Assembly (NCBI GenBank): GCA_001953115.1
Contig: LSSL01000802.1
Span: 4,741-59,912, forward strand
Reading direction: 5' to 3'
DNA length: 55,172 bases
From: Smittium mucronatum
Lineage: Eukaryota > Kickxellomycota > Harpellomycetes > Harpellales > Legeriomycetaceae
A program made the position numbers and the translations under genes. Below the pieces are notes generated by a model that did not search any database, was not told the origin of the DNA, and was given only the letters and a program-made list of their open reading frames with translations. This document shows, in pieces, positions 25,269 to 36,420 of the stretch (the stretch's first letter is position 1; every line of letters starts with the position of its first letter).

Positions 25269-26680
25269 TCAATCATTATCTTTACCCAAATTATATATTT
25301 ATATTATTACATCTAGTAGTATACCATCTTTTTTTTTTTTTTTTTTAAACCACCCAAATAATAATCACAGGAGGTTTTATAAGTGCTTAATGGTTAAATT
25401 TAATTAGTTAATAGTCATCTACCAGTTTTACATTTTTGAAACATGGAAGTTGAGACGATCTATTTTTTAAATATGCATATTTAAAATATTTTCTATAATT
25501 CAGCGTCTAAGTATATATGTTATAATTTATTCTCCTATAATTCATGTATTACCTCTTTTTCTTCCCTCAGCATTCTTTGAAACGCCTGTCCAACGCTTAA
25601 ACTATCGATGGAGATTTTAATCTTTTTTGCACTTTTTGCAAAAAAATGTACTTGACAATTGAGCACCGATTTTTATTGTGCGAAAAATAAAAGCATTTTT
25701 TGAAAAAAACGAAGATGAAAACTCCAACAAGATATAATCCATTGTCTTTCGTTGTAAATCTCATTTTTATTTGGTATTTTCCGAATGTTTTTATAAATTT
25801 TAATGATCTAAAACCATAAAAGTAAACGGTAAAGTTTTAAACCTAGAAAATGGACACTTGGTGCTAATATACTAGACCAAGTGTACCAAATAACAAAAAA
25901 AAAAAAAACGGAACTCTTCCGTTTTCCGTGTGGTAAAAATTACGGCTCAAATCGGTTGATTTGAAGCTACAAAAAAGGGTCGATAAATTTCAAGTAGAAA
26001 AAAATGATCAAATCTAAGAGTTTTTTCACAATTGTGGAATTTATCAATTAATGAGAATATGCTCCTGCAACCTTTTGTATTAATTAAAAAACACCCGTAC
26101 TTCTAATATGAGCTATTTCTCAAAGTTTGCAAAGATTTGGACTAGTTTAAAGGTCGCTAATTTTGAAGTTTGTAAATTTATCAAAAAAATATGAAAATTT
26201 TCAATTTTTCGATCCCATAAAAAACTATGCGAAAAAAAAAAAAGTGCAAATCGTCAAATTGATGAACTTGTACAAAATCAAACGCTGAATAGCTCTATCA
26301 AGATTGATGTTCTACGACTTTGTGTATTAATTAAAAAAATATTTATAAATTCTATATCTATTCAGTCAAAAAAGTTTGGAAAGGATCCTGCCTACTGAAA
26401 TAATGGTTAATTTCTGAACTTTGTACCCCAGCAATGAGTGCGCCCCTAATATCCAACTTTTTTTTATAACGATTTTGTTCAAATTAATCCAAAAACGCAA
26501 TTTAACAAATTGCGTTTTTAATCCAATCAAATTTACAATTGACCAAAATTTCTTCAAAAACCGTAAAAACCTCTCTCCCTCTCATTTAGGGTATTAAATT
26601 TTGAATCGGCCAATAAAATTTCAAATTTCTATTATTAATAAACCTTATTTCTACTCCCATTTTTCATATTATCTAAACCA
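25269..26680. other. Downstream intergenic region
   Basis: This follows the RasGEF stop. A T-rich patch with an 18-T run near 25,330 may mark the 3' end region, but no poly(A) signal stands out. The rest is AT-rich with no coding pattern. The + strand turns A-rich towards 26,680, where the LINE remnants begin. Confidence 0.5.
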
Positions 26681-27979
26681 AGCCAGCAGCTAAAAGCCGC
26701 TCAGCTAGCACTAGAGAGCTGTATATTATATCCAGGATATTTGAACCTAGCATTCATCTATTATTCAATGTTCTTATTACCAAAAGAGAAGAGAGCAAAA
26801 AACCAAAACAAAAAAATAACAAAAACAAAAAAATTGAAATTTCAAAACAGCTTGGGCAAAACTGAGATTCACAGCTTGGAGCCCTTAATTGATAAGAGCA
26901 AGTCATAAGCCAGCGTATCAAAAACCAAGAGAGATTGCCCGAAAATAATACCTGTAAAGCATCTTCTTCATGGAAAATAAATTCAGACCCGAGCGGTTAT
27001 GTCCACTCTTCTAGGTTTGAATGAAAGATTATGATTAGTTTTAACTGATTATGGAAGTGAAATGGACGATGTAATCAATTAGTATAAGGATTTATTGATG
27101 AAAAAGTTGCATCCATATCTATAAATAAAAAGAAGCAAAAAAAATATTTAATGGCTTTGGTGCACCTGAAGACACCAAAAGGTTCAAAGAGAAAAAAATA
27201 AGTTTAAAGGGAAAATATATAGTTTTATCCGATAATATAGAATTAAAAGAGGATATTTTGAACATTACCTTTCCATCATAAAAAAAAATCGTTCAACAAG
27301 GTAGTCAAAGTCATAAGAGAAATGATTATACCCTTTGGAGAAATGATAAATATAACAACACTGACCACAGATAAAGGGATTAGACTTAATAACGGCTTGG
27401 AAATAGTGTTTAGGAAAAAAAATAAAATAAACAACAAATCCCAGAATTTATCAAAGTAGAAAACACAAATTTTAGTATACTGTATAAAAATGCCCCGAAA
27501 TGCTGTATTTTTTTGAGATCCAAAAGCCAATCAATAGAAAGCTACAAAAAAATAAAAGAGAGGGAAAGTGTCAGATTAGAAAAGTAATAAAAGTATTAGA
27601 CCTCTGAAATTTCTAGGAATCAATATACGGAGCCAGGAAATTTCGTTTTTGGACTTCATTCTAATTTTAAAGAAATAGAAACCAAAAAAAAAAAAAAAGA
27701 ACTAACCACCTCCCCCAAAAGGAAAGTGTCAAATATCCATAGAAACTGAACCCAAGAAATAATCCATAAATCAGATAAAAAAAGTATAATTGTAATCAAC
27801 GGGACTGGAAAAGAGAATGATGTTGACGCTTTTAAATCTCTATATACATGAACCACTTTTAATTTTGCATAGCTTCGATGAAAACTCGTGAGCAAAAAAC
27901 AGCCCAAATCAAGAATTGGGAATGGAAGCCAAAGAATACTCCTCCAAATACGAGCCTAAATCATAAATACAGATTTTTA

Positions 27980-28600
27980 ATGAAAATCATGACCTGTAAC
28001 GTACAAGGTCACATGGATAACGGAGAAAAAATATGACCTTTAAGCTATTAAAAGAAAATAAAGCAAACATTATCTACTTACAATAGGTATATTGCAAACA
28101 CAAAAAATGCAAAGTTTTAAGAGAGATTCGTGGTCTCTAGGTTCCATATAGAGCTATAATGTAGCAATTTTAATCGATAAAAAAAAACATTGAAATAAAC
28201 AAATAAAATTTAATACAAGGAGGCAGAATTATTCAAGCGACTGTGAGTGACAAAAAAAAAACAGCAAAAGATACGAAATAATAAACATATACGTGCCTGC
28301 AAATAATAGTTTAACGCAATTCCTTCCACAAAAAATGTAAAGCAAGCCCCAAATATTTTTTTTTGGTAATACGCTCATCTTGGGTGATTTCAACATTAAA
28401 AAAGATAATTCCCCAACAGATAGCCCCCAAAGAGAAAAATAAGTGAATGGGGCCTAATACCAAAACTGTTAGAAATAATAGACCTTGCGAACTTATATTA
28501 GGCTGTCAAGCCAGATAAAAAACTATATAAATAGTTCTCCCACAGCAAAAAAAGCAAAGCCAAGATAGACCATATGTTAGTTTCGAGAAACCACCGTCAT
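27980..28600 (+). pseudogene. LINE copy A: AP-type endonuclease remnant
   Basis: It starts with MKIMTCNVQGHMDNG at 27,980, the usual beginning of LINE endonucleases (KI..NVRG-like). IINIYVPANNSLTQFLP follows near 28,280. LILGDFNIKK has the GDFN motif at 28,383-28,394, and KIDHMLVSRNH is at about 28,562-28,594. In active enzymes this domain nicks the target DNA to prime reverse transcription. The pieces lie in different frames separated by stops, so the gene is dead. Confidence 0.75.
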
Positions 28601-29065
28601 AAATACAAAAAAATTGATACTATCACTCGAAATACATCTTATAATCTTCAATCGATAGCAAAAATTGAAGTAAGCAAATCAAGATAATAATAATAATGCG
28701 CTGGGAAAATTGGGCTGTACATATTTGGACCGTCAAGAAATAGAATTAAAAATTTCAGAGTCACCATCAGAACTAAATGATCTAACGGAAGATAGCGTTT
28801 TAGAATCCTGTATAAAATTCAAAAAAATCATAAAAGATAAATTTATTAGTACCTCATCTAAATTAAACAGTAAAAATATTGGAACCAATAAAGAAAAAAT
28901 TTCAACTTTTGTTAATTCCAAAAAAAAATGTGTGAGAGATCTAAAATCTAGCTACTTGAATGAAACAATAATTTCACAAGAAAAGAATGTATAAAATGCT
29001 ATAAATCCAATAAAACCCCGAATAGAATCATTGGCTGAAGAAAAAAAAAGGAAAACCAGTTTAAA

Positions 29066-30110
29066 ATGAAGATTTTATATCCGAAAAAAAAAAAAATCTA
29101 CACAAAGTTATTTAAAAAAGGAATAAACTCAATTTTGACTCAAAAAGAGCTTTTGGAAATTCCTATTTATAAAATGAAAAATGGCCATAGTTTAAAAAAA
29201 ATAAGACTTCAAGAAGCTATACAAATAATAAAAGATAAAAAATTCAATAGAGCTTCTGGCCTTGATGAAATTCTCTAATGATTTTACAAAAAATATATTA
29301 GTGTTTTGTTTTACAATTTTGGCATTACTATACAACTTTGGTCCAAATAAAATCAGCCTTCCCAAAAGTTTTAATATTTTCAATATAATACTTATACCAA
29401 AAAAATTGCAATCTCAAAAAATAGGAAACTGGAGACCAATTTCGTTATTAGACTGTTACTTCAAGATTCTCACAAATATTCTAATTCAAAAACTTAAAAT
29501 GACTAGTAAAAAAATATTCGCAATTTGGGTTAATCATCAGAAGAAACATTTTAGATAACATATGGCGACTTAAATGTGTAATAGAAACAAGAAAAATTGA
29601 CCCTATAAATACCAACGGATTACTAATTATGATATAACAACAAATAATCCTATCCCCGGATTAACTGGGGATTTTTGCAGGTCACTTGAAATTTTTTGCT
29701 TACCATCGAAGTTTATATAGTGGATAAAATTAAAAAACAATGGCACTAAAAAAAAACAGTTAAAATATATGAATCGCTTACTGGGCTTGTTAAATTTAAA
29801 CAAGGTTTAAGCCAATGGGCCCCCTTGTCATCAATATTATACAAAATTATCGCAGAACCGATGAAGCAAAAATTAGTTGCAATATAAATGATATTAAAAT
29901 AAAATAAAAATAGCTTCAAAACCCTTGCATACGCAGATGGTATATTATTTGGGACAGTAGGGGATGCAGATTTATCTAAAATATTAAAAGTGTTTAAACT
30001 GCAATCTGAAGTATCCAATTCAAAAATAAATACAGAAAAAACGATATCCCTTTCCTTATGTATCAATAATATAACAAAAAGCTTCGAAAAAATTTCAAAA
30101 AATCAACTAT
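29066..30110 (+). pseudogene. LINE copy A: reverse transcriptase remnant
   Basis: RT motifs appear in order. RASGLDEI is at 29,252-29,272. IILIPKKLQ is followed by GNWRPISLLDCYFKIL from 29,424. KFKQGLSQWAPLSSILY is near 29,795-29,840 (family: RQG.PLSP.LF). LAYADGILFG is at 29,924-29,953. The catalytic YADD box reads YADG, so the second metal-binding Asp is Gly. At least two frameshifts and several stops separate the motifs. A 29,066-29,278 frame and a 29,262-29,558 frame overlap and together cover the fingers region. Confidence 0.85.
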
Positions 30111-31200
30111 AGAATTACTTGACCTTTTTTTTTATCAGTAAAGGCATATCCAATAAAAATAAATAAGATAAAGCTCCCTGTCAAAAAAAGTTAACTGTAT
30201 CCGGATTTAAAAATATAAACATCTAATTAACAAGTAAAGCGTTAATTTTAAACTCTATCGTTCTATCGAGAATGTATTATTTGTCCGACTTGATAATCAT
30301 TTCAAATTTTTTTATAAAAAGCGTCAAGTTTTTTTCCTTATGATAGATATATAATAGAAAAATCAATCCAATATCATATTTTAAGCTTACAATTAGAAAA
30401 AAATATGGCGGTTTGGACCTTATACAATTGAGGAACAGTAACAGCCAATATTTAAAAGTATTATAAAATTGACTTAATAAAGAGAAATTGTATTTCAAAT
30501 GATTCCAAGTTTTTTTAAAGAATTTTTTAACGCATGAAGAAAAGATCAAATTAAATAACAGCATAATATTCGATAAAGATTGTAACCCAAAAATAAGTTG
30601 AAACAAAACTCCGAAAATATTTAAAAGTTTTATAACATTATCAAAAAATTAAAATGCATTTAAAACAGACAGTACTAGGTCTAAAAGATAGGCCCCCTCA
30701 CTGCAACAGATATGTTTACAGAAAAAGGTTTTAGAATTAACATTTAAGAAATTAGTTCTAAGTAAAATAAGGGAGATAAATGTTAATATTTGGGTAGATG
30801 TGACCAAAAACAGCACCAAAATATTAGAAAATGAGAGAAAGTGAGTAATATCTCCTAATAATTTTTTACCAAAAACATTATATTTTACGCCTAAAATTAC
30901 CAAACTTATAAATGGAGAGTTGGTAAAATATGAAAAATTTGAAATTCCATTTAACCCAAAAAATAAATCAGAACTAGCAGGGATAAGGATAAAAGATTGT
31001 AGCCCAAAGTTTGGGAGAAAAATACTTAATCGGGCTACACGAAAAATTAAAACAAAATTTAATACAATGGAATTTAGATCCAGGCTAAAACACTTGAAAA
31101 CTTTAAATTGACCAAAGTAAATAAAATAGGCATAGAGCCTAAAATTAAAGCCTTTCTCTAGAGGCTGTACCATATAAAATGTATACAGAAAAAAGAAAAG
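30111..31200 (+). pseudogene. LINE copy A: C-terminal region remnant
   Basis: RKKYGGLDLIQLRNSNSQYL at 30,395-30,454 matches the K.GGLGL..L..QN motif found downstream of the RT in LINE polyproteins. Further frames continue to about 31,180, including VKYEKFEIPFNPKNK near 30,923. No clear zinc-finger or RNase H motif was found. Stops are frequent. Confidence 0.6.
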
Positions 31201-31850
31201 CCATCTTTATGGATTATAAATCAACTTTATTTAATATCTACTTAAAAAAGAGAAGGATATACCTCATGATTTCTTATAATGTGAAAAAGAGGCTTAATTG
31301 GAAACTGTCATAAGCTAGAAAAAAGTGGTTCTTGAGAAAATATGAAGAAAAAGCTATACTCTACTGGAAAATAGCACTTTTTGAACATCTTGAAAGGTTT
31401 GATAAAATAGTGCCCAATCCAAGTGTATCATTTTCTAAGAAATATGGGGATTACATATAGCTAGTGTAGAGCTTAATACTACTCAAAATAAATAAAATCA
31501 GCTGATATCTTCTTAAGATGAAAAAAAAGTATAAAAAGTAGAATTATTGACGAATTTGGCCCAAATAAAATAAAAATAATTATAGAGTTGGTCGCACCAA
31601 AAGCAAAAAAAAAAAACTACTAAATTAGGAAATAAAGCTATCTTTAATTTCTAGCGAAAGATAAACCCCGATATATGGAAAAAGTCGTAGCATTAGTAGC
31701 CTTTCGACACCTGAAAATTATTTTACAGGCTATTATATTAGTTTTTTTTTTTTTTCGTTAAAAATAAATCACATTTAAGAAAAACCATAAAAAATAACTA
31801 AATACAAATAAAAGAAAAAGACTTGTGTTAGAAAATCTGGTTTAATTTTC

Positions 31851-32600
31851 TTGATTAAACAAGTTAGAAAAGTGATCAAAGCCCAATATAGGGATGCTAA
31901 TGGAAAAATATTCATCAAATCCAATTACCACAGTAATCCTATAAAAAAAGTGAATACAGTTTTTAACAACAATAAGAACCAAAAATCATCAAAATTTATC
32001 AAACCGGATGCAACTAAAGATTTGAGTGTTTCCATTAGACATTTTTTGGATGGAGCCCGACAAAAAAACTTAAAAACTCTGTTTTGTGAGATCATATAAA
32101 AATGTTGAGATGGTATGATCCCAGTTTAGTGATGAAGATAGAGGTACTCTCAAAGCCGTCAAGCACATATCTAAATTCATATTGGGCTTATATTTTAGTG
32201 TCAAGGAGGATTTCAAAATCGAAAAACCTATTTAATTTTCCATTCAGTATCAGATTCCAAAAAATTTATGAGAAAATACATTATATACGTAGGAGAAAAG
32301 ATTTAATTCTAACAAAAAATCGAGTAAGAGGATACTTTTACTTTAATCAATATATACAGATAAAGATATATGGATATTTTATCTCAGACCAAATCAATTA
32401 GATAAAAATTTGAAGTATTTTAGATAATTAATTAAATAAGAGTTTGGGATATAAGGGACACAATTTTTTTTCTTAAAAATGATGCCGATACATTTCTACC
32501 CCTATTATTGCTGCAAGTTGATGGAAAAGTGAGTTTATTTTACCAAGGCTGTAAACCTAGACATAGTTTCCGAAAGAAAGGTGAACACTGGAAATGTGTT
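31851..32600 (+). pseudogene. LINE copy B: ORF1-like remnant
   Basis: Two adjacent + strand frames (31,851-32,099 and 32,102-32,401) have Lys-rich, protein-like composition (KQVRKVIKAQYRDANGK, RHFLDGARQKNLKTLF, SYWAYILVSRRISK). After another break, CKPRHSFRKKGEHWKC at 32,550-32,597 is Cys/His-rich like the zinc knuckle of LINE ORF1 proteins, but its spacing is not the canonical C-x2-C-x4-H-x4-C. The position before an endonuclease supports ORF1. Sequence proof is weak. Confidence 0.4.
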
Positions 32601-33280
32601 TGATATGAAATCAAACTTAAAAAAACAAATTAAAAAAACCCTATGAAAATTCATCTACTGGGATTGAAATTTTTTAAAAAACGCCACAGTAAGATCTGGA
32701 GACAGATATCAATATAAAAGTTCTTCAAAAATAAATAAAAAAAATGAACCGCTGAGCACTGGAGAAAAAATACTCCTAATTTTTGTTTCAAATAATCAAA
32801 TATATATTTCAAGGATATGCAAAACAAGTTATCCAATCCTCGCCAAAAAATAATGGAAAAAAAATTTTCTAAAGAGGGAACGAAAAAAAATGTCGAAAAT
32901 CATCAAAAATAGTGATCCCGTACTAATGAAAAAGGGAGATGAGCCAAAAATAAAAATTAAGCAGTCGGTGAAGATATGTCCCAAAAATATGGCAAATGAA
33001 AATCCGGAAATTTAATTATGCAAGGGAATAACATACAAAGTATCAAATTTTGTCTATTTGCGTCTAAAAACGAGCAGATAAAAATGAAAAAAAAAACATA
33101 ACACAAGTGATATTGATTCAAATAGCTACTAAGACCCAATATCAGAAAAATATATGGGAATGGCTGGAAGGGCCTGACATGGAGATATCGCTGTTGAAGA
33201 ATTTATGGAAGTAGAAAAATTTAGTTAATGAAAAATTGAAATATAATTATTTCCCATCTCAATCAGAAGCATTTGGAGCA

Positions 33281-34138
33281 ATAAAATCTTTATGAAATAA
33301 AATATAATTACAATCGAAATATAAAACATCAAAAATTCTAAAAAAAATGCGAAATCAAAAAATAAATTTAAAAATAATAAAATAATGCTATTTTTTTTTA
33401 CGGGAAATTTATTTTAAAATTAATAAAAAGTTATAAAAAATAATTTAAAAAAATTAAAAAAAGTGAAAAAAATTTTCTAATTTTTTTTCACCCAACTCCC
33501 CTTTACTGCTCTAGCATCTCCATACCTCGAGGGCATTGGCTCAAGGAAAATAATTATATTTAAAGTCCCACAATTAAGCTAAAAAACCGTAAAAAAGCGG
33601 TTCTCATACCAAACGAAACTCAAAGTATAGAATTTTATTGTCAAGATAAAAAAATTAGAACGAAGCCTATTCTACAATTTAAAAACAATTAATTTTAAGA
33701 AAAAAGGTTTTAATAAACATTGAAAATTCATTGGGAGCAAAAATTTGAATTATATTAATAAAAAACATAGAAAAAGCACAAGAAAAGAAAATTGTGACAT
33801 TAATTGTGGTACTAGCCCATTATAAAGAGATGAATTTTAATATTAAAGGTATAAAATCTGTAAAAATAGAACCAGAAATTTTCCTATAAAATGTCAAAAC
33901 AGATATATTACTAACCAAATAATAATTATTAAATAAAAAATATTACCATTTCAAGATGCCCGGCTATACTACTATCGATACTAAAGCCGAGATAACAAGA
34001 GAAGGAAATGAACTTCTGATAGGAATCAGAAAAAAATCTGGAATATCTATTAGAATTTTTAAATAACCCTACCTGGATGGTAGAAATAATTCAGGGGAAA
34101 AAACACAAAATAGCTTTAAAATTATAGTTTTTAATGCA
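33281..34138 (+). repeat. Direct repeat, left copy (858 bp), ends at the gap
   Basis: It is nearly identical to 34,341-35,199. I count about four substitutions and one A insertion over the whole length. Its right end is the last base before the N run. It contains the first part of the LINE copy B endonuclease, including MPGYTTIDTKAEI from 33,956. Most likely it is the end of one contig overlapping the next. Confidence 0.97.
33391..33554 (-). repeat. Dispersed repeat related to the 5.4-kb fragment
   Basis: On the minus strand it reads GGAGATGCTAGAGCAG, GGGGAGTTGGGTG and then AACTTTTTATTAATTTTAA. It matches 5,412-5,555 on + in order and spacing apart from a short indel. It lies between the ORF1-like and endonuclease parts of LINE copy B, antisense to it. 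The same segment recurs at about 34,451-34,614 because of the 858-bp duplication. Confidence 0.6.
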
Positions 34139-34340
34139 NNNNNNNNNNNNNNNNNNNNNNNNNNNNNNNNNNNNNNNNNNNNNNNNNNNNNNNNNNNNNN
34201 NNNNNNNNNNNNNNNNNNNNNNNNNNNNNNNNNNNNNNNNNNNNNNNNNNNNNNNNNNNNNNNNNNNNNNNNNNNNNNNNNNNNNNNNNNNNNNNNNNNN
34301 NNNNNNNNNNNNNNNNNNNNNNNNNNNNNNNNNNNNNNNN
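34139..34340. other. Assembly gap, 202 N
   Basis: N run between the two copies of the 858/859-bp direct repeat. The true sequence here probably does not exist, because the flanking contigs appear to overlap. Confidence 1.
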
Positions 34341-35199
34341 ATAAAATCTTTATGAAATAAAATATAATTACAATCGAAATATAAAACATCAAAAATTCTA
34401 AAAAAAATGCGAAATCAAAAAATAAATTTAAAAATAATAAAATAATGCTATTTTTTTTTACGGGAAATTTATTTTAAAATTAATAAAAAGTTATAAAAAA
34501 TAATTTAAAAAAATTAAAAAAAGTGAAAAAAATTTTCTAATTTTTTTTCACCCAACTCCCCTTTACTGCTCTAGCATCTCCATACCTAGAGGGCATTGGC
34601 TCAAGGAAAATAATTATATTTAAAGTCCCACAATTAAGCAAAAAAGCCGTAAAAAAAGCGGTTCTCATACCAAACGAAACTCAAAGTATAGAATTTTATT
34701 GTCAAGATAAAAAAATTAGAACGAAGCCTATTCTACAATTTAAAAACAATTAATTTTAAGAAAAAAGGTTTTAATAAACATTGAAAATTCATTGGGAGCA
34801 AAAATTTGAATTATATTAATAAAAAACATAGAAAAAGCACAAGAAAAGAAAATTGTGACATTAATTGTGGTACTAGCCCATTATAAAGAGATGAATTTTA
34901 ATATTAAAGGTATAAAATCTGTAAAAATAGAACCAGAAATTTTCCTATAAAATGTCAAAACAGATATATTACTAACCAAATAATAATTATTAAATAAAAA
35001 ATATTACCATTTCAAGATGCCCGGCTATACTACTATCGATACTAAAGCCGAGATAACAAGAGAAGGAAATGAACTTCTGATAGGAATCAGAAAAAAATCT
35101 GGAATATCTATTAGAATTTTTAAATAACCCTACCTGGATGGTAGAAATAATTCAGGGGAAAAAACACGAAATAGCTTTAAAATTATAGTTTTTAATGCA
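34341..35199 (+). repeat. Direct repeat, right copy (859 bp), starts at the gap
   Basis: It starts at the first base after the N run with the sequence found at 33,281. The endonuclease frame continues from this copy into unique sequence at 35,200, whereas the left copy is cut at the same point by the gap. This copy therefore carries the natural continuation. Confidence 0.97.
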
Positions 35200-35960
35200 T
35201 ACATAACTTCATTGTGGATAAGGAAAAAAAGAAAAACGAATTATACGTATATATATTCTTTAAAAAAAACCGGAAACCAAAAAAAAAAAACTATTTTCTG
35301 GCGAATTCAACTCAAATACAACTAAAAGTCAACAATTCCTTGATAGATCTGGGATAAATTTTGAAATATTTCGAGTATCTATTTCATTAGGTTCAAGATA
35401 AAATAAAAATTTATGATATGGATGATAGACCATATATTTTACTACAAGTTCTGGTCAAGAAAAAACTGATGCATCACAAACAACTACATTGACATGTATG
35501 TGTATTTTAAAATTATTTTAGAGTGAGATATGACCAATATTTCTATCCACTTACAAAAAAAAAGAATCAAAGTTAAAAAAAAAAAACGAATCTTCAAGGA
35601 AAAATTAATCCAAATAAATCAAATATATCTATCGGAAACCGATAATATAGAGATTAATAAATTTCATAAAGAAATTTTTGATATAATATGGGGTGAATCT
35701 GGCTGTTGAGGTGCTAAAAACGATTCCGCGGATCTCGACAATATATATATATTTTAAAACAAGACTATCAAAAAATAGCAAAAAGCTTTAAAAAGGACGA
35801 GGAATATAAAATGGATATATAGATGATTTTAAACGCAAAAATGTGATAGAAAGAGCAAAAAATCACATTTAAAAACTTTATCATGAAAAAAATACTGAGA
35901 CTTAATGATAACCTATCTTCAAATGAAAAAATATTTGAAAATTCATCGATATTCAACCGA
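35017..35960 (+). pseudogene. LINE copy B: endonuclease remnant
   Basis: From the ATG at 35,017: MPGYTTIDTKAEI, ELLIGIRKKSGISIRI, then after a frameshift WMVEIIQGKKHKIALKIIVF and NAYIT. This is the typical middle of an AP-type LINE endonuclease. FSGEFNSN at 35,294-35,317 stands where GDFN is expected, with Glu for Asp. An earlier LNCGTSP-like start lies inside the repeat near 34,860. Stops and frameshifts interrupt the rest, so it is not functional. Confidence 0.65.
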
Positions 35961-36420
35961 AGAGGTTAAAAAATGATCATATTTAGGCTCTTTATTAGAC
36001 TTATTCGATTATTTAGCATTAAATAGGGAGTTTAATCCGAAAATTTTGGAAATTAAATCCAAAAATCTTGTAATGGACACTACTGGAAAAATTAAGCCGA
36101 CTTGAAAGTGGGAGATATGTTATATTTTGTATGAATTCTTTATATAATGATAAGTAAAAATGAATTGGTCCGAAAAAATAACCGCATTTAACGATATACT
36201 CAAAAATAATGACCCTGAGATAGGTGAAATTCCAAATGAAATTTTTAAACTAGTCAGCGCAAAAAAATTCCCCTCATAAAATATGGCCATGTCGATTTTT
36301 AGAATTAAGAAATATTTTGGAAAATTATGTAATGACCCGATAATAATTAGATTAAATTAATCCTATAATTCATGCATGAGACATAACTCAGATCCCACAG
36401 AGATATAAATAATAGCAAAA

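Larger units (their letters stand above)
26680..31450 (+). mobile_element. Degenerate LINE (non-LTR) retrotransposon, copy A
   Basis: The + strand is strongly A-rich and carries, in the expected order, endonuclease, reverse transcriptase and C-terminal LINE motifs broken by many stops and frameshifts. The stretch 26,680-27,970 would be the 5' part and ORF1. It contains a frame near 27,295-27,420 with VIREMIIPFGEMI that could be an RRM-like remnant, but this is weak. An AP-type endonuclease plus RT points to the L1/Tx1-like group by inference. Neither end, poly(A) tail nor target-site duplication could be fixed. It cannot be active. Confidence 0.75.
31840..36420 (+). mobile_element. Degenerate LINE retrotransposon, copy B (split by a gap)
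   Basis: A second A-rich element in the same orientation. An ORF1-like part (31,851-32,600) is followed by an endonuclease that runs through the duplicated block, then by the start of an RT. The RT start includes EIPNEIFKLVS near 36,220 and an ITQIPQRYK-like end near 36,400. There the signal stops, so the copy is 3' truncated or decayed beyond recognition. Its endonuclease sequence differs clearly from copy A, so the two are probably different LINE subfamilies. Confidence 0.6.

Noticed and set aside
34069..34392. Open frames across the second N gap
   Set aside because: Same artefact of N bases.
33281..35199. A true tandem duplication inside the LINE
   Set aside because: Possible, but both repeat edges coincide exactly with the gap edges, which an overlap of contig ends explains better.
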